Assembly (NCBI GenBank): GCA_902773245.1
Contig: CACYDY010000335.1
Coordinates: 1 to 12,844 of the forward strand
Reading direction: 5' to 3'
Source: an uncultured Ruminococcus sp.
GTDB lineage: Bacteria; Bacillota; Clostridia; Oscillospirales; Acutalibacteraceae
Length of the DNA: 12,844 nucleotides
The notes beneath the pieces were generated by a model. The model did not search any database. It saw nothing but the letters and a program-made list of their open reading frames with translations, and was not told the origin of the DNA. A program made the position numbers and the translations under genes. Below, piece by piece: positions 6,930 through 12,844 of this stretch (within the stretch, counting starts at the first letter, position 1; each line of letters opens with the position of its first letter).

Positions 6930-6945
6930 ATAGGGTGATATAATA

Positions 6946-7386
6946 ATGTATATATTAAAAACAACGGCGGCTTTCGACAGCGCACATTTTCTGTCCGGAT
7001 ATGACGGAAAATGCGCCAATATTCACGGTCATCATTGGGTTATCGAAGCAAAAATACAAGGCACAAAGCTTCAGGCTGGCGGCTGTGAACAAGGAATGCT
7101 GATAGACTTTGGCAGATTTAAAAAATCTGTACGAGCTCTTGCTGACAAGTTTGATCACGTGTTGATATATGAATGCAATACCTTGAAACCCCAAACCGAA
7201 GAAGCTTTGAGAAGCGAAGGCTTCAAAATAGTGCCGATTCCGATAAGACCCACGGCAGAAAACTTTGCTGAATATTTTTTTAACATCTTGGCAGACGAGG
7301 GATTGCCGATGATGAGCGTTGCGGTTTATGAAACGCCCGATAACTGCGCAGTGTATGAAAAGACATTGGAGGAGAGAATTGTATGA
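6946..7386 (+). CDS. queD: 6-carboxy-5,6,7,8-tetrahydropterin synthase (QueD)
   Basis: The 146-residue cytosolic enzyme of the PTPS/QueD family converts dihydroneopterin triphosphate to 6-carboxytetrahydropterin, the first committed step toward 7-deazaguanines. Zinc ligands are His14 (FDSAHF) and His27 and His29 (NIHGHHW). The catalytic residues are Cys23 just before that motif, Asp70-His71 (KFDHVLI) and Glu129 (VYETPDN). Length is normal. The start at ATG 6946 follows AGGGTGA (6932-6938). It is the first gene behind the regulated leader, and its stop overlaps the queE start in ATGA. The neighbouring folE and queECF support QueD over a biopterin-type activity. Confidence 0.95.
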   Translation: MYILKTTAAFDSAHFLSGYDGKCANIHGHHWVIEAKIQGTKLQAGGCEQGMLIDFGRFKKSVRALADKFDHVLIYECNTLKPQTEEALRSEGFKIVPIPIRPTAENFAEYFFNILADEGLPMMSVAVYETPDNCAVYEKTLEERIV

Positions 7387-8048
7387 CAGATTATCCGGTT
7401 GCCGAAAAGTTTGTCAGCATTAACGGAGAAGGAACAAAGGCCGGTGAAACAGCTGTTTTCATACGCTTTTCAGGATGTAATCTGGATTGTTCTTATTGTG
7501 ATACAAAATGGGCAAATGAAAAGAATTGTCCTGTAGAATATCTGACGTCTGACGAACTTGCGGAGTATGCAAATAATTCTCATGTAAAAAACGTTACAAT
7601 AACGGGAGGAGAACCTCTTTTGCAGAGATCTCTTCATGAACTTACCGAAAAGCTTATCCTTAGCGGTCACAATGTTGAAATCGAGTCAAACGGAAGTTTG
7701 AGTATATCGGAATTATCAAAGCAGGAAAACCGCCCGACGTTTACACTTGATTATAAGCTGCCCTCAAGCGGTATGGAAAAAATGATGAATACAGACAATT
7801 TTAATTATTTAAATAATAATGATACCGTAAAATTTGTTTCCGGCAGCTTGGCTGATCTTGAACGTGCATTGGATATTATTAATGAATATTCTTTAACATC
7901 AAAATGTCACGTATACTTTAGTCCTGTCTTCGGGCAAATTGATCCTGCCGAAATAGTCGATTTTATGATAAAACATAAACTCAATAACGCAAGAATACAG
8001 CTTCAGCTGCACAAATATATTTGGGATCCCGAAAAAAGAGGTGTCTGA
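7383..8048 (+). CDS. queE: 7-carboxy-7-deazaguanine synthase (QueE), radical SAM
   Basis: The 221-residue enzyme contracts the ring of 6-carboxytetrahydropterin to 7-carboxy-7-deazaguanine. The [4Fe-4S] motif C32-NLD-C36-SY-C39 follows the family's [20 protein letters not shown] segment, and TGGEPLLQ (74-81) provides the SAM-binding GGE motif. The last third is short, as in the compact QueE core fold of the radical SAM superfamily. ATG 7383 overlaps the queD stop by 4 bp and has GGAGGAG at 7368-7374 inside queD. Its stop lies 1 bp before the folE start, so translation is tightly coupled on both sides. Confidence 0.95.
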   Translation: MTDYPVAEKFVSINGEGTKAGETAVFIRFSGCNLDCSYCDTKWANEKNCPVEYLTSDELAEYANNSHVKNVTITGGEPLLQRSLHELTEKLILSGHNVEIESNGSLSISELSKQENRPTFTLDYKLPSSGMEKMMNTDNFNYLNNNDTVKFVSGSLADLERALDIINEYSLTSKCHVYFSPVFGQIDPAEIVDFMIKHKLNNARIQLQLHKYIWDPEKRGV

Positions 8049-8049
8049 A

Positions 8050-8613
8050 ATGAATAAAGAGAAAATAGAATACCACATCAGAGGACTTCTTGAAGCAATC
8101 GGTGAAGATCCCGAACGTGAGGGACTGAAGGACACTCCAAAGCGTGTTGCAAATATGTATGAAGAGGTATTTGAAGGAATAAAGTACACTAATCACGAGA
8201 TAGCCGAAATGTTCGGAAAAACCTTTGATATCGAAGATACCGCCGGAAGTGATAATGCGATAGTTATGAAGGATATCACTGTGTTTAGCTATTGTGAACA
8301 TCATATGGCGCTAATGTATGATATGACGGTCAATGTTGCGTATATTCCCAAAGGAAAGGTGCTTGGCCTGAGCAAGATCGCAAGAATATGCGATATGGCG
8401 TCAAAAAGACTTCAGCTTCAGGAGAAACTTGGGAATGACATTGCCGAAATAATTTCCGAAGCAGCGGGAACAGAAGACATAGCTGTTCGCATTGTAGGCT
8501 CCCACAGCTGTATGACTGCCCGGGGAATACGCAATGCTTCCGCACGAACAGTGACAACCACTCTATGTGGTGTTTTCAAAACTAATGATAAGCTCAGTTC
8601 TCTTGTTGAGTAA
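8050..8613 (+). CDS. folE: GTP cyclohydrolase I (FolE)
   Basis: The 187-residue enzyme converts GTP to 7,8-dihydroneopterin triphosphate, the QueD substrate and also the entry to folate. Zinc ligands are Cys82 and His85 (YCEHH) and Cys154 (SHSCMTARG). The segments [17 protein letters not shown] and RLQLQEKL are typical of type I enzymes, and the N-terminal [18 protein letters not shown] is the usual family opening. I chose ATG 8050, eight bases after AGAGG (8037-8041); a GTG at 8041 is in frame but lies within the queE end. Its place between queE and queC suggests a copy dedicated to queuosine synthesis. Whether it also serves folate depends on whether another folE exists elsewhere. Confidence 0.95.
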   Translation: MNKEKIEYHIRGLLEAIGEDPEREGLKDTPKRVANMYEEVFEGIKYTNHEIAEMFGKTFDIEDTAGSDNAIVMKDITVFSYCEHHMALMYDMTVNVAYIPKGKVLGLSKIARICDMASKRLQLQEKLGNDIAEIISEAAGTEDIAVRIVGSHSCMTARGIRNASARTVTTTLCGVFKTNDKLSSLVE

Positions 8614-8642
8614 TGCTGAGTAATATAATTTGAAAAATTCAG

Positions 8643-8688
8643 GGGAGTACCTCACAAAACCGTAAGGCGGTCTTTGTGAGGTGCTGCC
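8643..8688 (+). other. Strong intercistronic hairpin between folE and queC
   Basis: ACCTCACAAA (8649-8658) plus ACCG (8659-8662) pair with CGGT (8668-8671) and TTTGTGAGGT (8673-8682), leaving one bulged C and a TAAGG loop. Outer pairs 8643-8648 with 8683-8688 (one mismatch, one G-U) lengthen the stem to roughly 19 bp. No U tract follows and the queC ribosome site (8696-8703) lies just outside. It is more likely an mRNA processing or stability element, or a dispersed palindromic repeat, than a terminator. Confidence 0.75.
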
Positions 8689-8708
8689 TAAGATCAAGGG
8701 GGATCGTT

Positions 8709-9386
8709 ATGAAAGCATTGGTACTTTTCAGCGGCGGTGTTGATTCTGCAACCTGCCTTGGTTTGGCTGTGGAGAGGTACGGCTGTGAAAACGTGATTGC
8801 TTTGTCTGTTTACTACGGACAAAAACACAATAAAGAAACAGAGGCTGCCGCAAAAATTTGCGAATATTACGGAGTGGAATTGAAAAAGCTTGATCTTTCC
8901 TTGATTTTTGCCGATTCAAACTGCTCCCTTCTCAAAAATTCCCAATTGGATATACCAAAAGAAAGCTATTCAAAACAGCTTGAAAAAACAGACGGAAAGC
9001 CTGTTTCCACGTATGTTCCTTTTCGCAACGGGCTTTTTATTTCGTCTGCCGCAAGCGTAGCTCTCTCAACCGGGTGCGAAGTGATCTTTTACGGCGCACA
9101 CAGCGACGATGCTGCCGGTAATGCATATCCCGACTGCAGTGATGAGTTTAATGACGCAATCAGCCGCGCAGTGTACATTGGCAGCGGAAAACAGCTTAAA
9201 GTAGAAGCTCCTTTTGTCGGCTTGAACAAGGCTCAGGTGGTAAAATTAGGATTGCAGCTTAATGTTCCGTATCATCTGACATGGAGCTGCTATGAGGGAG
9301 GGGACAAGCCCTGCGGAGTTTGCGGAACCTGCCGTGACAGGGAAGCCGCATTTAAGGCAAACGGTATCAGTGACCCGGCTTTGTAA
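8709..9386 (+). CDS. queC: 7-cyano-7-deazaguanine synthase (QueC)
   Basis: The 225-residue ATP-dependent enzyme turns 7-carboxy-7-deazaguanine into preQ0. The PP-loop SGGVDS is at 8-13, and the C-terminal zinc site is Cys194, Cys202, Cys205 and Cys208 (CGVCGTC), followed by RDREAAF, as expected for QueC. The start at ATG 8709 is preceded by AAGGGGGA (8696-8703); an earlier ATG at 8676 would place the start inside the preceding hairpin and adds 11 residues not typical of the family. The 95-bp gap after folE is the only sizeable gap in the operon. queF begins 25 bp downstream. Confidence 0.95.
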   Translation: MKALVLFSGGVDSATCLGLAVERYGCENVIALSVYYGQKHNKETEAAAKICEYYGVELKKLDLSLIFADSNCSLLKNSQLDIPKESYSKQLEKTDGKPVSTYVPFRNGLFISSAASVALSTGCEVIFYGAHSDDAAGNAYPDCSDEFNDAISRAVYIGSGKQLKVEAPFVGLNKAQVVKLGLQLNVPYHLTWSCYEGGDKPCGVCGTCRDREAAFKANGISDPAL

Positions 9387-9411
9387 AAAGCTTATGGAAG
9401 GAGTAGTAAAA

Positions 9412-9906
9412 ATGAGTGACAGACAGTTTGAAAAAGGTGAAATAACCCTTTTGGGAAATAAAAATGTCAGCTATTCGTCTGATTATTCACCTGAGGTGTT
9501 GGAAACATTCCCAAACAAGCACCCTGAAAATGATTATTTTGTAAAATTCAATTGTCCCGAATTTACAAGCTTGTGTCCGATCACAGGTCAGCCTGATTTT
9601 GCGACAATTTATATTTCATATATACCTGCCGAAAAAATGGTTGAGAGTAAATCGTTAAAGCTGTATTTGTTCAGCTTTCGTAACCACGGAGATTTCCATG
9701 AGGACTGTGTGAATATTATAATGAAAGATCTGATAAAGCTTATGAATCCTAAATATATTGAAGTATGGGGCAAATTTCTCCCTCGCGGAGGTATTTCAAT
9801 AGATCCGTACTGCAATTATGGTATTCCCGGAACAAAATGGGAAAATATGGCATGGGAAAGACTGTCACATCATGATATGTATCCTGAAAAAATTGACAAC
9901 AGATAA
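9412..9906 (+). CDS. queF: NADPH-dependent 7-cyano-7-deazaguanine reductase (QueF), unimodal type
   Basis: The 164-residue enzyme reduces preQ0 to preQ1 using NADPH. This is the short type known from Bacillus subtilis: catalytic Cys55 ([12 protein letters not shown]), Asp62, His96 and Glu97 (GDFHED) fall at the same numbers as in that enzyme, and VESKSLK (77-83) is the NADPH/substrate signature. ATG 9412 follows AAGGAG (9398-9403) with 8-nt spacing; upstream in-frame codons lie inside queC and lack a ribosome site. It is the last gene of the operon, and the product preQ1 is the expected signal for the leader element. The final tRNA steps (Tgt, QueA) are not in this window. Confidence 0.96.
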   Translation: MSDRQFEKGEITLLGNKNVSYSSDYSPEVLETFPNKHPENDYFVKFNCPEFTSLCPITGQPDFATIYISYIPAEKMVESKSLKLYLFSFRNHGDFHEDCVNIIMKDLIKLMNPKYIEVWGKFLPRGGISIDPYCNYGIPGTKWENMAWERLSHHDMYPEKIDNR

Positions 9907-9979
9907 TAAGATAAAACTATATTAATCCGTTGTGCTTTTAAAGCTCCACTCACCGAAGCGGGGGCATAATACACTTGAG

Positions 9980-10021
9980 TTTTAAGGGGCGAACCTACTG
10001 ATATTGGTTCGCCCCTTAAAA
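9980..10021. terminator. 16-bp palindrome between convergent operons, likely bidirectional terminator
   Basis: A perfect 16-bp stem (9980-9995 with 10006-10021; core GGGGCGAACC/GGTTCGCCCC flanked by TTTTAA/TTAAAA) encloses a 10-nt loop. It lies 73 bp past the queF stop and 40 bp past the stop of the minus-strand gene, so it can end both transcripts. The T residues belong to the stem itself and no long U run follows. A dispersed palindromic repeat is an alternative reading. Confidence 0.7.
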
Positions 10022-10061
10022 GATTTATATTTACATTTTAAAAAGTTAACTAACAACAAGA

Positions 10062-11090
10062 TTATAACAGCTTTCTGTTTTTTCCGCTGAAATTAGTACC
10101 AATGCTGAGAACAATGTCAGTAATCACAAGCGGTGAAATAAGAAGCTCTTTTTTATTCTCGTCCCAGAACATAGTACCGAGTACATTGTATTCCTTAATG
10201 TCAAATCGGTCAAAGGGGCGTCCAAAATATAATTCCTTTTTCTGTATATCGCCGCCATGCCTTCTTTCGGCAGTGATTTTACCGTCGTAAAGCCAAATAA
10301 CGGTATAGATCTTTTCACAGCCGTATTTATACTCACTTATAAGTCGTGTAGGGGAAATGCCGTATGAGCTGTCATAGTATGTTTCGGTATTTGTAACATA
10401 CAGAGAGATAAACGGATAGGGAGTTCCCTTTTTGAATTTGTTTATGGCATCTGTGACTGATTCACACAGCAAGGTTTCTTTTCTTAAAAAAGCTTCAATT
10501 TCTTCTTTTGCTTTAATGCAGGATATTCTGCTGCCAAAGTCGAACGTCCCGAAACGTTCATCAAAGCTGCAGTATTTACCTAAGCGAGATTTTATAAAAT
10601 TGTCTTTTGCGTGATAGTAGAACATACTCTTATTGTACTTCCCGACATTTTCCAACGCATTAAAAACCTTATGATATACCATTAGATTGGGACTGTATTT
10701 GTAATCTGTAAATATCTTAATTCCGTCGTTGAAAAAATGCTCTCTGATTGCCGCCGCACAAGCAGCACTTCTGCCCTGTCCGTGTTCACACTGACAAAGT
10801 ATATCCATTCCGTTTTTGTATGCTTTATAAATAAAAACAGCAACCTTTTTTACGGTAGGGAAAAAGTCGTCATAAGTAAGACCTTCCTCCTCCAAGCAGG
10901 AAATGCTGACATCACTTACCTCGGCATAGATCACCTTACAACCTGTTTTTGAATAATCTACGGGTTTATAATCCTCGTCGATACGCTTTAACACATCGTC
11001 ATAGAAGCTTATGACTGCCGTATGTTTCGGAAAATTATTTTGAGCGATAAGCCCCTCTGCTTCCTCTCGTGAATAGATGAATACGTTCAT
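10062..11090 (-). CDS. CX5R (dual-specificity-like) phosphatase domain with unrecognised C-terminal domain
   Basis: The 342-residue protein starts at 11090 behind AAAGGAG with 6-nt spacing; the ribosome site abuts the stop of the nuclease gene (11-bp gap). Residues about 1-155 resemble bacterial and phage dual-specificity-type tyrosine phosphatases, with a beta-rich start (AVISFYDD), YAEVSDVSI containing a possible acid Asp60, a helix before the core, then C101-EHGQG-R107-S108-AACAAAI, the CxxGxxRS P-loop. The usual His before Cys is Gln100. YSPNLMVYHKVFNAL is also family-like. Residues about 160-342 match nothing I recognise; they are rich in beta strands and aromatics (YPFISLYVTN, IYTVIWLYDGKI, FGRPFDRFD). 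No signal peptide or membrane helix is seen. The substrate is unknown; its position as last gene suggests it works with the nuclease. Confidence 0.75.
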   Translation of the reverse strand: MNVFIYSREEAEGLIAQNNFPKHTAVISFYDDVLKRIDEDYKPVDYSKTGCKVIYAEVSDVSISCLEEEGLTYDDFFPTVKKVAVFIYKAYKNGMDILCQCEHGQGRSAACAAAIREHFFNDGIKIFTDYKYSPNLMVYHKVFNALENVGKYNKSMFYYHAKDNFIKSRLGKYCSFDERFGTFDFGSRISCIKAKEEIEAFLRKETLLCESVTDAINKFKKGTPYPFISLYVTNTETYYDSSYGISPTRLISEYKYGCEKIYTVIWLYDGKITAERRHGGDIQKKELYFGRPFDRFDIKEYNVLGTMFWDENKKELLISPLVITDIVLSIGTNFSGKNRKLL

Positions 11091-11101
11091 ACAATTCTCC
11101 T

Positions 11102-12343
11102 TTAGTCTGCATCGTTAATGCTGCGATATTTTTTGAATATTCTGTCCAAATCGAAAACGACTTCGTCAATCAGCTTGTCAAGCTCGCTTGGGACAAGAAG
11201 TCTGTAGAAGTCAACGGTTTCGGGTTTAAAGATGTCCTCTCGTTCTTGCTTGAATACCCATGTGTATTCTCTTCCGTAATCCTCTTCGATCTTCCGGTTA
11301 ATAATTCTCTGCACCTCAGGATCATTTTTCATCAGATCGTCATCGTATGGTTTTCCTTTGCACGTTCCGAGGGTCATGCCCCAATATGCGTTGTTCTCAT
11401 ACACGTCAATGTTGATCGAGATAGAAATGCTTTCGCCGTTTGAGGTTTTCCCGATGTCGTCTGAAAGACGGTATTCACGGTTGTGCTTTTCTTTCTTTAT
11501 TGCCGTATCGTTTTTTTGAATATCCTCATTTTGCAGAAATCTTTCCATCGTTATACTAAGATAACGATTTATCAAATCTTTTCGCAGATCTTTGACTTTA
11601 ATCTCCTCCGGAATAATTTCTTTAATTTTTTCAATCAGCTCACTTGAATCAATACACCCGGATATTTTTCCGACAGTACCAAGAAGCTGCGCAAGAACCT
11701 CACGGACAGGGGGAACGGAATAGATCTTACTGTCAGCGATGCATTCCGATAAAAACTCTGAAATATCATCTCTGAATGAAATACAGCGAATTTTGCCTTT
11801 ACCGTATTTGTCCGTGATATTTTGAGGATCATTTGATAATTCCGCCAAGCTTTCCGCCGACGGAGATGTTCCGTTGGGCGTCAAATAGAACACAACGGGA
11901 CTATTGTTCATTTGCTTACAAGCTTCTATGTAGTAATCAAAGCATTGCCTGTCCTCATCTTTCGGAGGATTTTTAACTTTAACCTCGATAGGAATAAAAT
12001 GATCGGACGTGATGATCACAAGGTCTATTCTGCGTTTAGTTTTATGAATGGAATACTCTCTGATAACCTTTGCTCTCTTTAACTCCTTCTCAGGCAGTTG
12101 TTTGGGATCAAGGTTCAACACCTTCCTGCAAAATTTTTCAAGAAAAAATCCTCCCTGACAGTGAGAACCTTTTGGATCGAGAAGATTACTTAAAACACGA
12201 CAGATCCTCACCTCATCGTATTCAACCCCGGCAAGATCAAATGCATTGAATTTTTTTCCGGTCAACCTGTCCGTTTCATGCTCCAAATCGAAAATACCGG
12301 CAATTCTGTTTAAAGTTACGCTGTCCAATTGTACATTTGCCAT
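11102..12343 (-). CDS. PD-(D/E)XK nuclease superfamily protein
   Basis: The 413-residue protein has an N-terminal segment typical of the PDDEXK_4-like group: Glu44 in DEVRICRVLSNLLDPKGSH, then FFLEKF. The catalytic core follows: Asp107 in RRIDLVI, Glu120-Val-Lys122 in IPIEVKVK, and the downstream Gln133/Tyr137 helix (DRQCFDYY). These fit a metal-dependent nuclease active site. Residues from about 200 on are a long, charged, mostly helical region with no motif I recognise; it ends in a region predicted to be helical (DKLIDEVVFDLDRIFKKY). Relatives occur as uncharacterised proteins in accessory regions; a defence role is inference. The AAGGAG site (12357-12362) is 13 nt from the ATG, unusually far. 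The gene lies 42 bp after the small protein gene and 11 bp before the phosphatase gene. Confidence 0.82.
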   Translation of the reverse strand: MANVQLDSVTLNRIAGIFDLEHETDRLTGKKFNAFDLAGVEYDEVRICRVLSNLLDPKGSHCQGGFFLEKFCRKVLNLDPKQLPEKELKRAKVIREYSIHKTKRRIDLVIITSDHFIPIEVKVKNPPKDEDRQCFDYYIEACKQMNNSPVVFYLTPNGTSPSAESLAELSNDPQNITDKYGKGKIRCISFRDDISEFLSECIADSKIYSVPPVREVLAQLLGTVGKISGCIDSSELIEKIKEIIPEEIKVKDLRKDLINRYLSITMERFLQNEDIQKNDTAIKKEKHNREYRLSDDIGKTSNGESISISINIDVYENNAYWGMTLGTCKGKPYDDDLMKNDPEVQRIINRKIEEDYGREYTWVFKQEREDIFKPETVDFYRLLVPSELDKLIDEVVFDLDRIFKKYRSINDAD

Positions 12344-12356
12344 AGCAGAACAAAAT

Positions 12357-12362
12357 CTCCTT
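12357..12362 (-). promoter_or_regulatory. Widely spaced ribosome binding site of the nuclease gene
   Basis: AAGGAG on the minus strand is separated from ATG 12343 by 13 nt, against 6-8 nt for the other genes here. No in-frame ATG, GTG or TTG lies at a better distance. Weak initiation could keep the nuclease level low relative to its neighbours. Confidence 0.5.
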
Positions 12363-12385
12363 ATTCATGTTATTTGATATTCGGA

Positions 12386-12793
12386 TCATCGCTTTTTTCC
12401 GAGTGATCTGTCATCGGGAGTTATTGAAAGAATAAAATTATCTCTGTTGTCAGAGAATATCGGGGTCTGATAAAAAAAGTACGTTCCGTCAACTCTTTGC
12501 CCACAGCGGTCTGTCCCGATACAGTGAAGCTCGTATCTTTTGTTTGCGTAAATAACTTTACTTACATACAGCCTGTGAACCGAAACAATTCTTTCGCTTC
12601 CGCAAATTATACGTCTTTCATCAAGGGCAAATTTTGCTTTATTTTCCGGAGTTACCTTGCGGGCGACTTCCATAATGTAATAATATCCGCTCTTTATGGA
12701 GTAATAATCCTTATCGAAGTCATCGGAGGTTCTTGCCGAGGTTAAATTGGTTGATCGCCCTGTGGGGATTTTATTGTTTTTATAATTGCTCAT
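12386..12793 (-). CDS. Unrecognised 135-residue protein, first gene of the nuclease-phosphatase cassette
   Basis: I do not recognise this protein. It starts at 12793, six bases after AGAGG (minus strand; 12800-12804 on the plus strand). Residues 1-30 are polar and probably disordered (rich in Asn, Ser, Thr, Lys, Asp). From about 31 onward there are alternating aromatic/hydrophobic beta-like strands: SIKSGYYYIMEVAR, ERRIICGSERIVSVHRLYVSKVIY, KRYELHCIGT and YFFYQTPIF. The end is a basic GKKR. Four cysteines or fewer and no CxxC pair argue against a zinc finger. No signal peptide or membrane segment is seen. It precedes the nuclease gene by 42 bp on the same strand, so all three genes are probably one operon. 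AT-rich sequence upstream (12805-12844) contains TATAAA-like boxes on the minus strand, but the promoter is not clear before the window ends. Confidence 0.65.
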   Translation of the reverse strand: MSNYKNNKIPTGRSTNLTSARTSDDFDKDYYSIKSGYYYIMEVARKVTPENKAKFALDERRIICGSERIVSVHRLYVSKVIYANKRYELHCIGTDRCGQRVDGTYFFYQTPIFSDNRDNFILSITPDDRSLGKKR

Positions 12794-12844
12794 ACATAGC
12801 CTCTCTTGTTATTTATATAAGAAAATAAATTTAAAACAGTGACT

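Noticed and set aside
6803..6985. 60-codon minus-strand ORF across the queD leader
   Set aside because: It lies opposite the promoter, riboswitch candidate and terminator, which explain the sequence better.
6727..9972. Shared 12-mer GGGGCATAATAC at 6727-6738 and 9961-9972
   Set aside because: Several 12-base matches are expected by chance in a window of this size, and the flanks do not match.
12276..12368. 30-codon frame starting at 12368 (minus strand), overlapping the nuclease start out of frame
   Set aside because: It has no ribosome site of its own, and the AAGGAG it contains serves the nuclease gene.
1..12844. CRISPR arrays, tRNA or rRNA genes, transposases and integrases
   Set aside because: No regular direct repeats, cloverleaf sequences or recombinase motifs were seen on either strand.

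Overview
The window looks like chromosomal DNA of a low-to-moderate GC anaerobic Firmicute, most likely a Clostridia member of the Ruminococcaceae/Oscillospiraceae type. The reasons are the AT-rich codon use, strong Shine-Dalgarno sites, two consensus sigma-A-type promoters, an anaerobe-type biotin synthase and the gene families present. This is inferred from sequence character, not from a database match.

Left part (37-4944, + strand): a tight three-gene run. The first gene encodes an 862-residue translational GTPase of the EF-G/TetM-like class with a Rae1/YacP-like NYN endoribonuclease domain fused at its C terminus. It is followed by a DUF3737-type beta-helix protein and a MATE-family exporter (25-bp gap, then a 4-bp overlap). 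A 305-bp spacer then holds a consensus promoter. Its -35 box lies inside a biotin-operator-like inverted repeat, directly ahead of a lone bioB (5250-6230).

Middle part (6231-9906, + strand): a 715-bp gene-free stretch ends in a consensus promoter and a structured leader with an intrinsic terminator. This leader controls queD-queE-folE-queC-queF. The five enzymes form an uninterrupted route from GTP to preQ1, the queuosine precursor: FolE makes dihydroneopterin triphosphate, QueD carboxytetrahydropterin, QueE 7-carboxy-7-deazaguanine, QueC preQ0 and QueF preQ1. In the leader, a hairpin loop is complementary over 8 positions to the 5' arm of the terminator. That is direct sequence support for a riboswitch-type decision, probably sensing preQ1.

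Right part (10062-12793, - strand): three co-directional genes converge on the queuosine operon across a 16-bp palindrome. In transcription order they encode an unrecognised 135-residue protein, a 413-residue PD-(D/E)XK nuclease-like protein, and a 342-residue protein that joins a CX5R (dual-specificity-like) phosphatase domain to an unrecognised C-terminal domain. This is the most accessory-looking part of the window and a candidate uncharacterised, possibly defence-related, module.

The most notable items are the ribosome-factor/ribonuclease fusion, the queuosine leader with its mutually exclusive folds, the Ser-for-Cys change in BioB, and the nuclease-phosphatase cassette.
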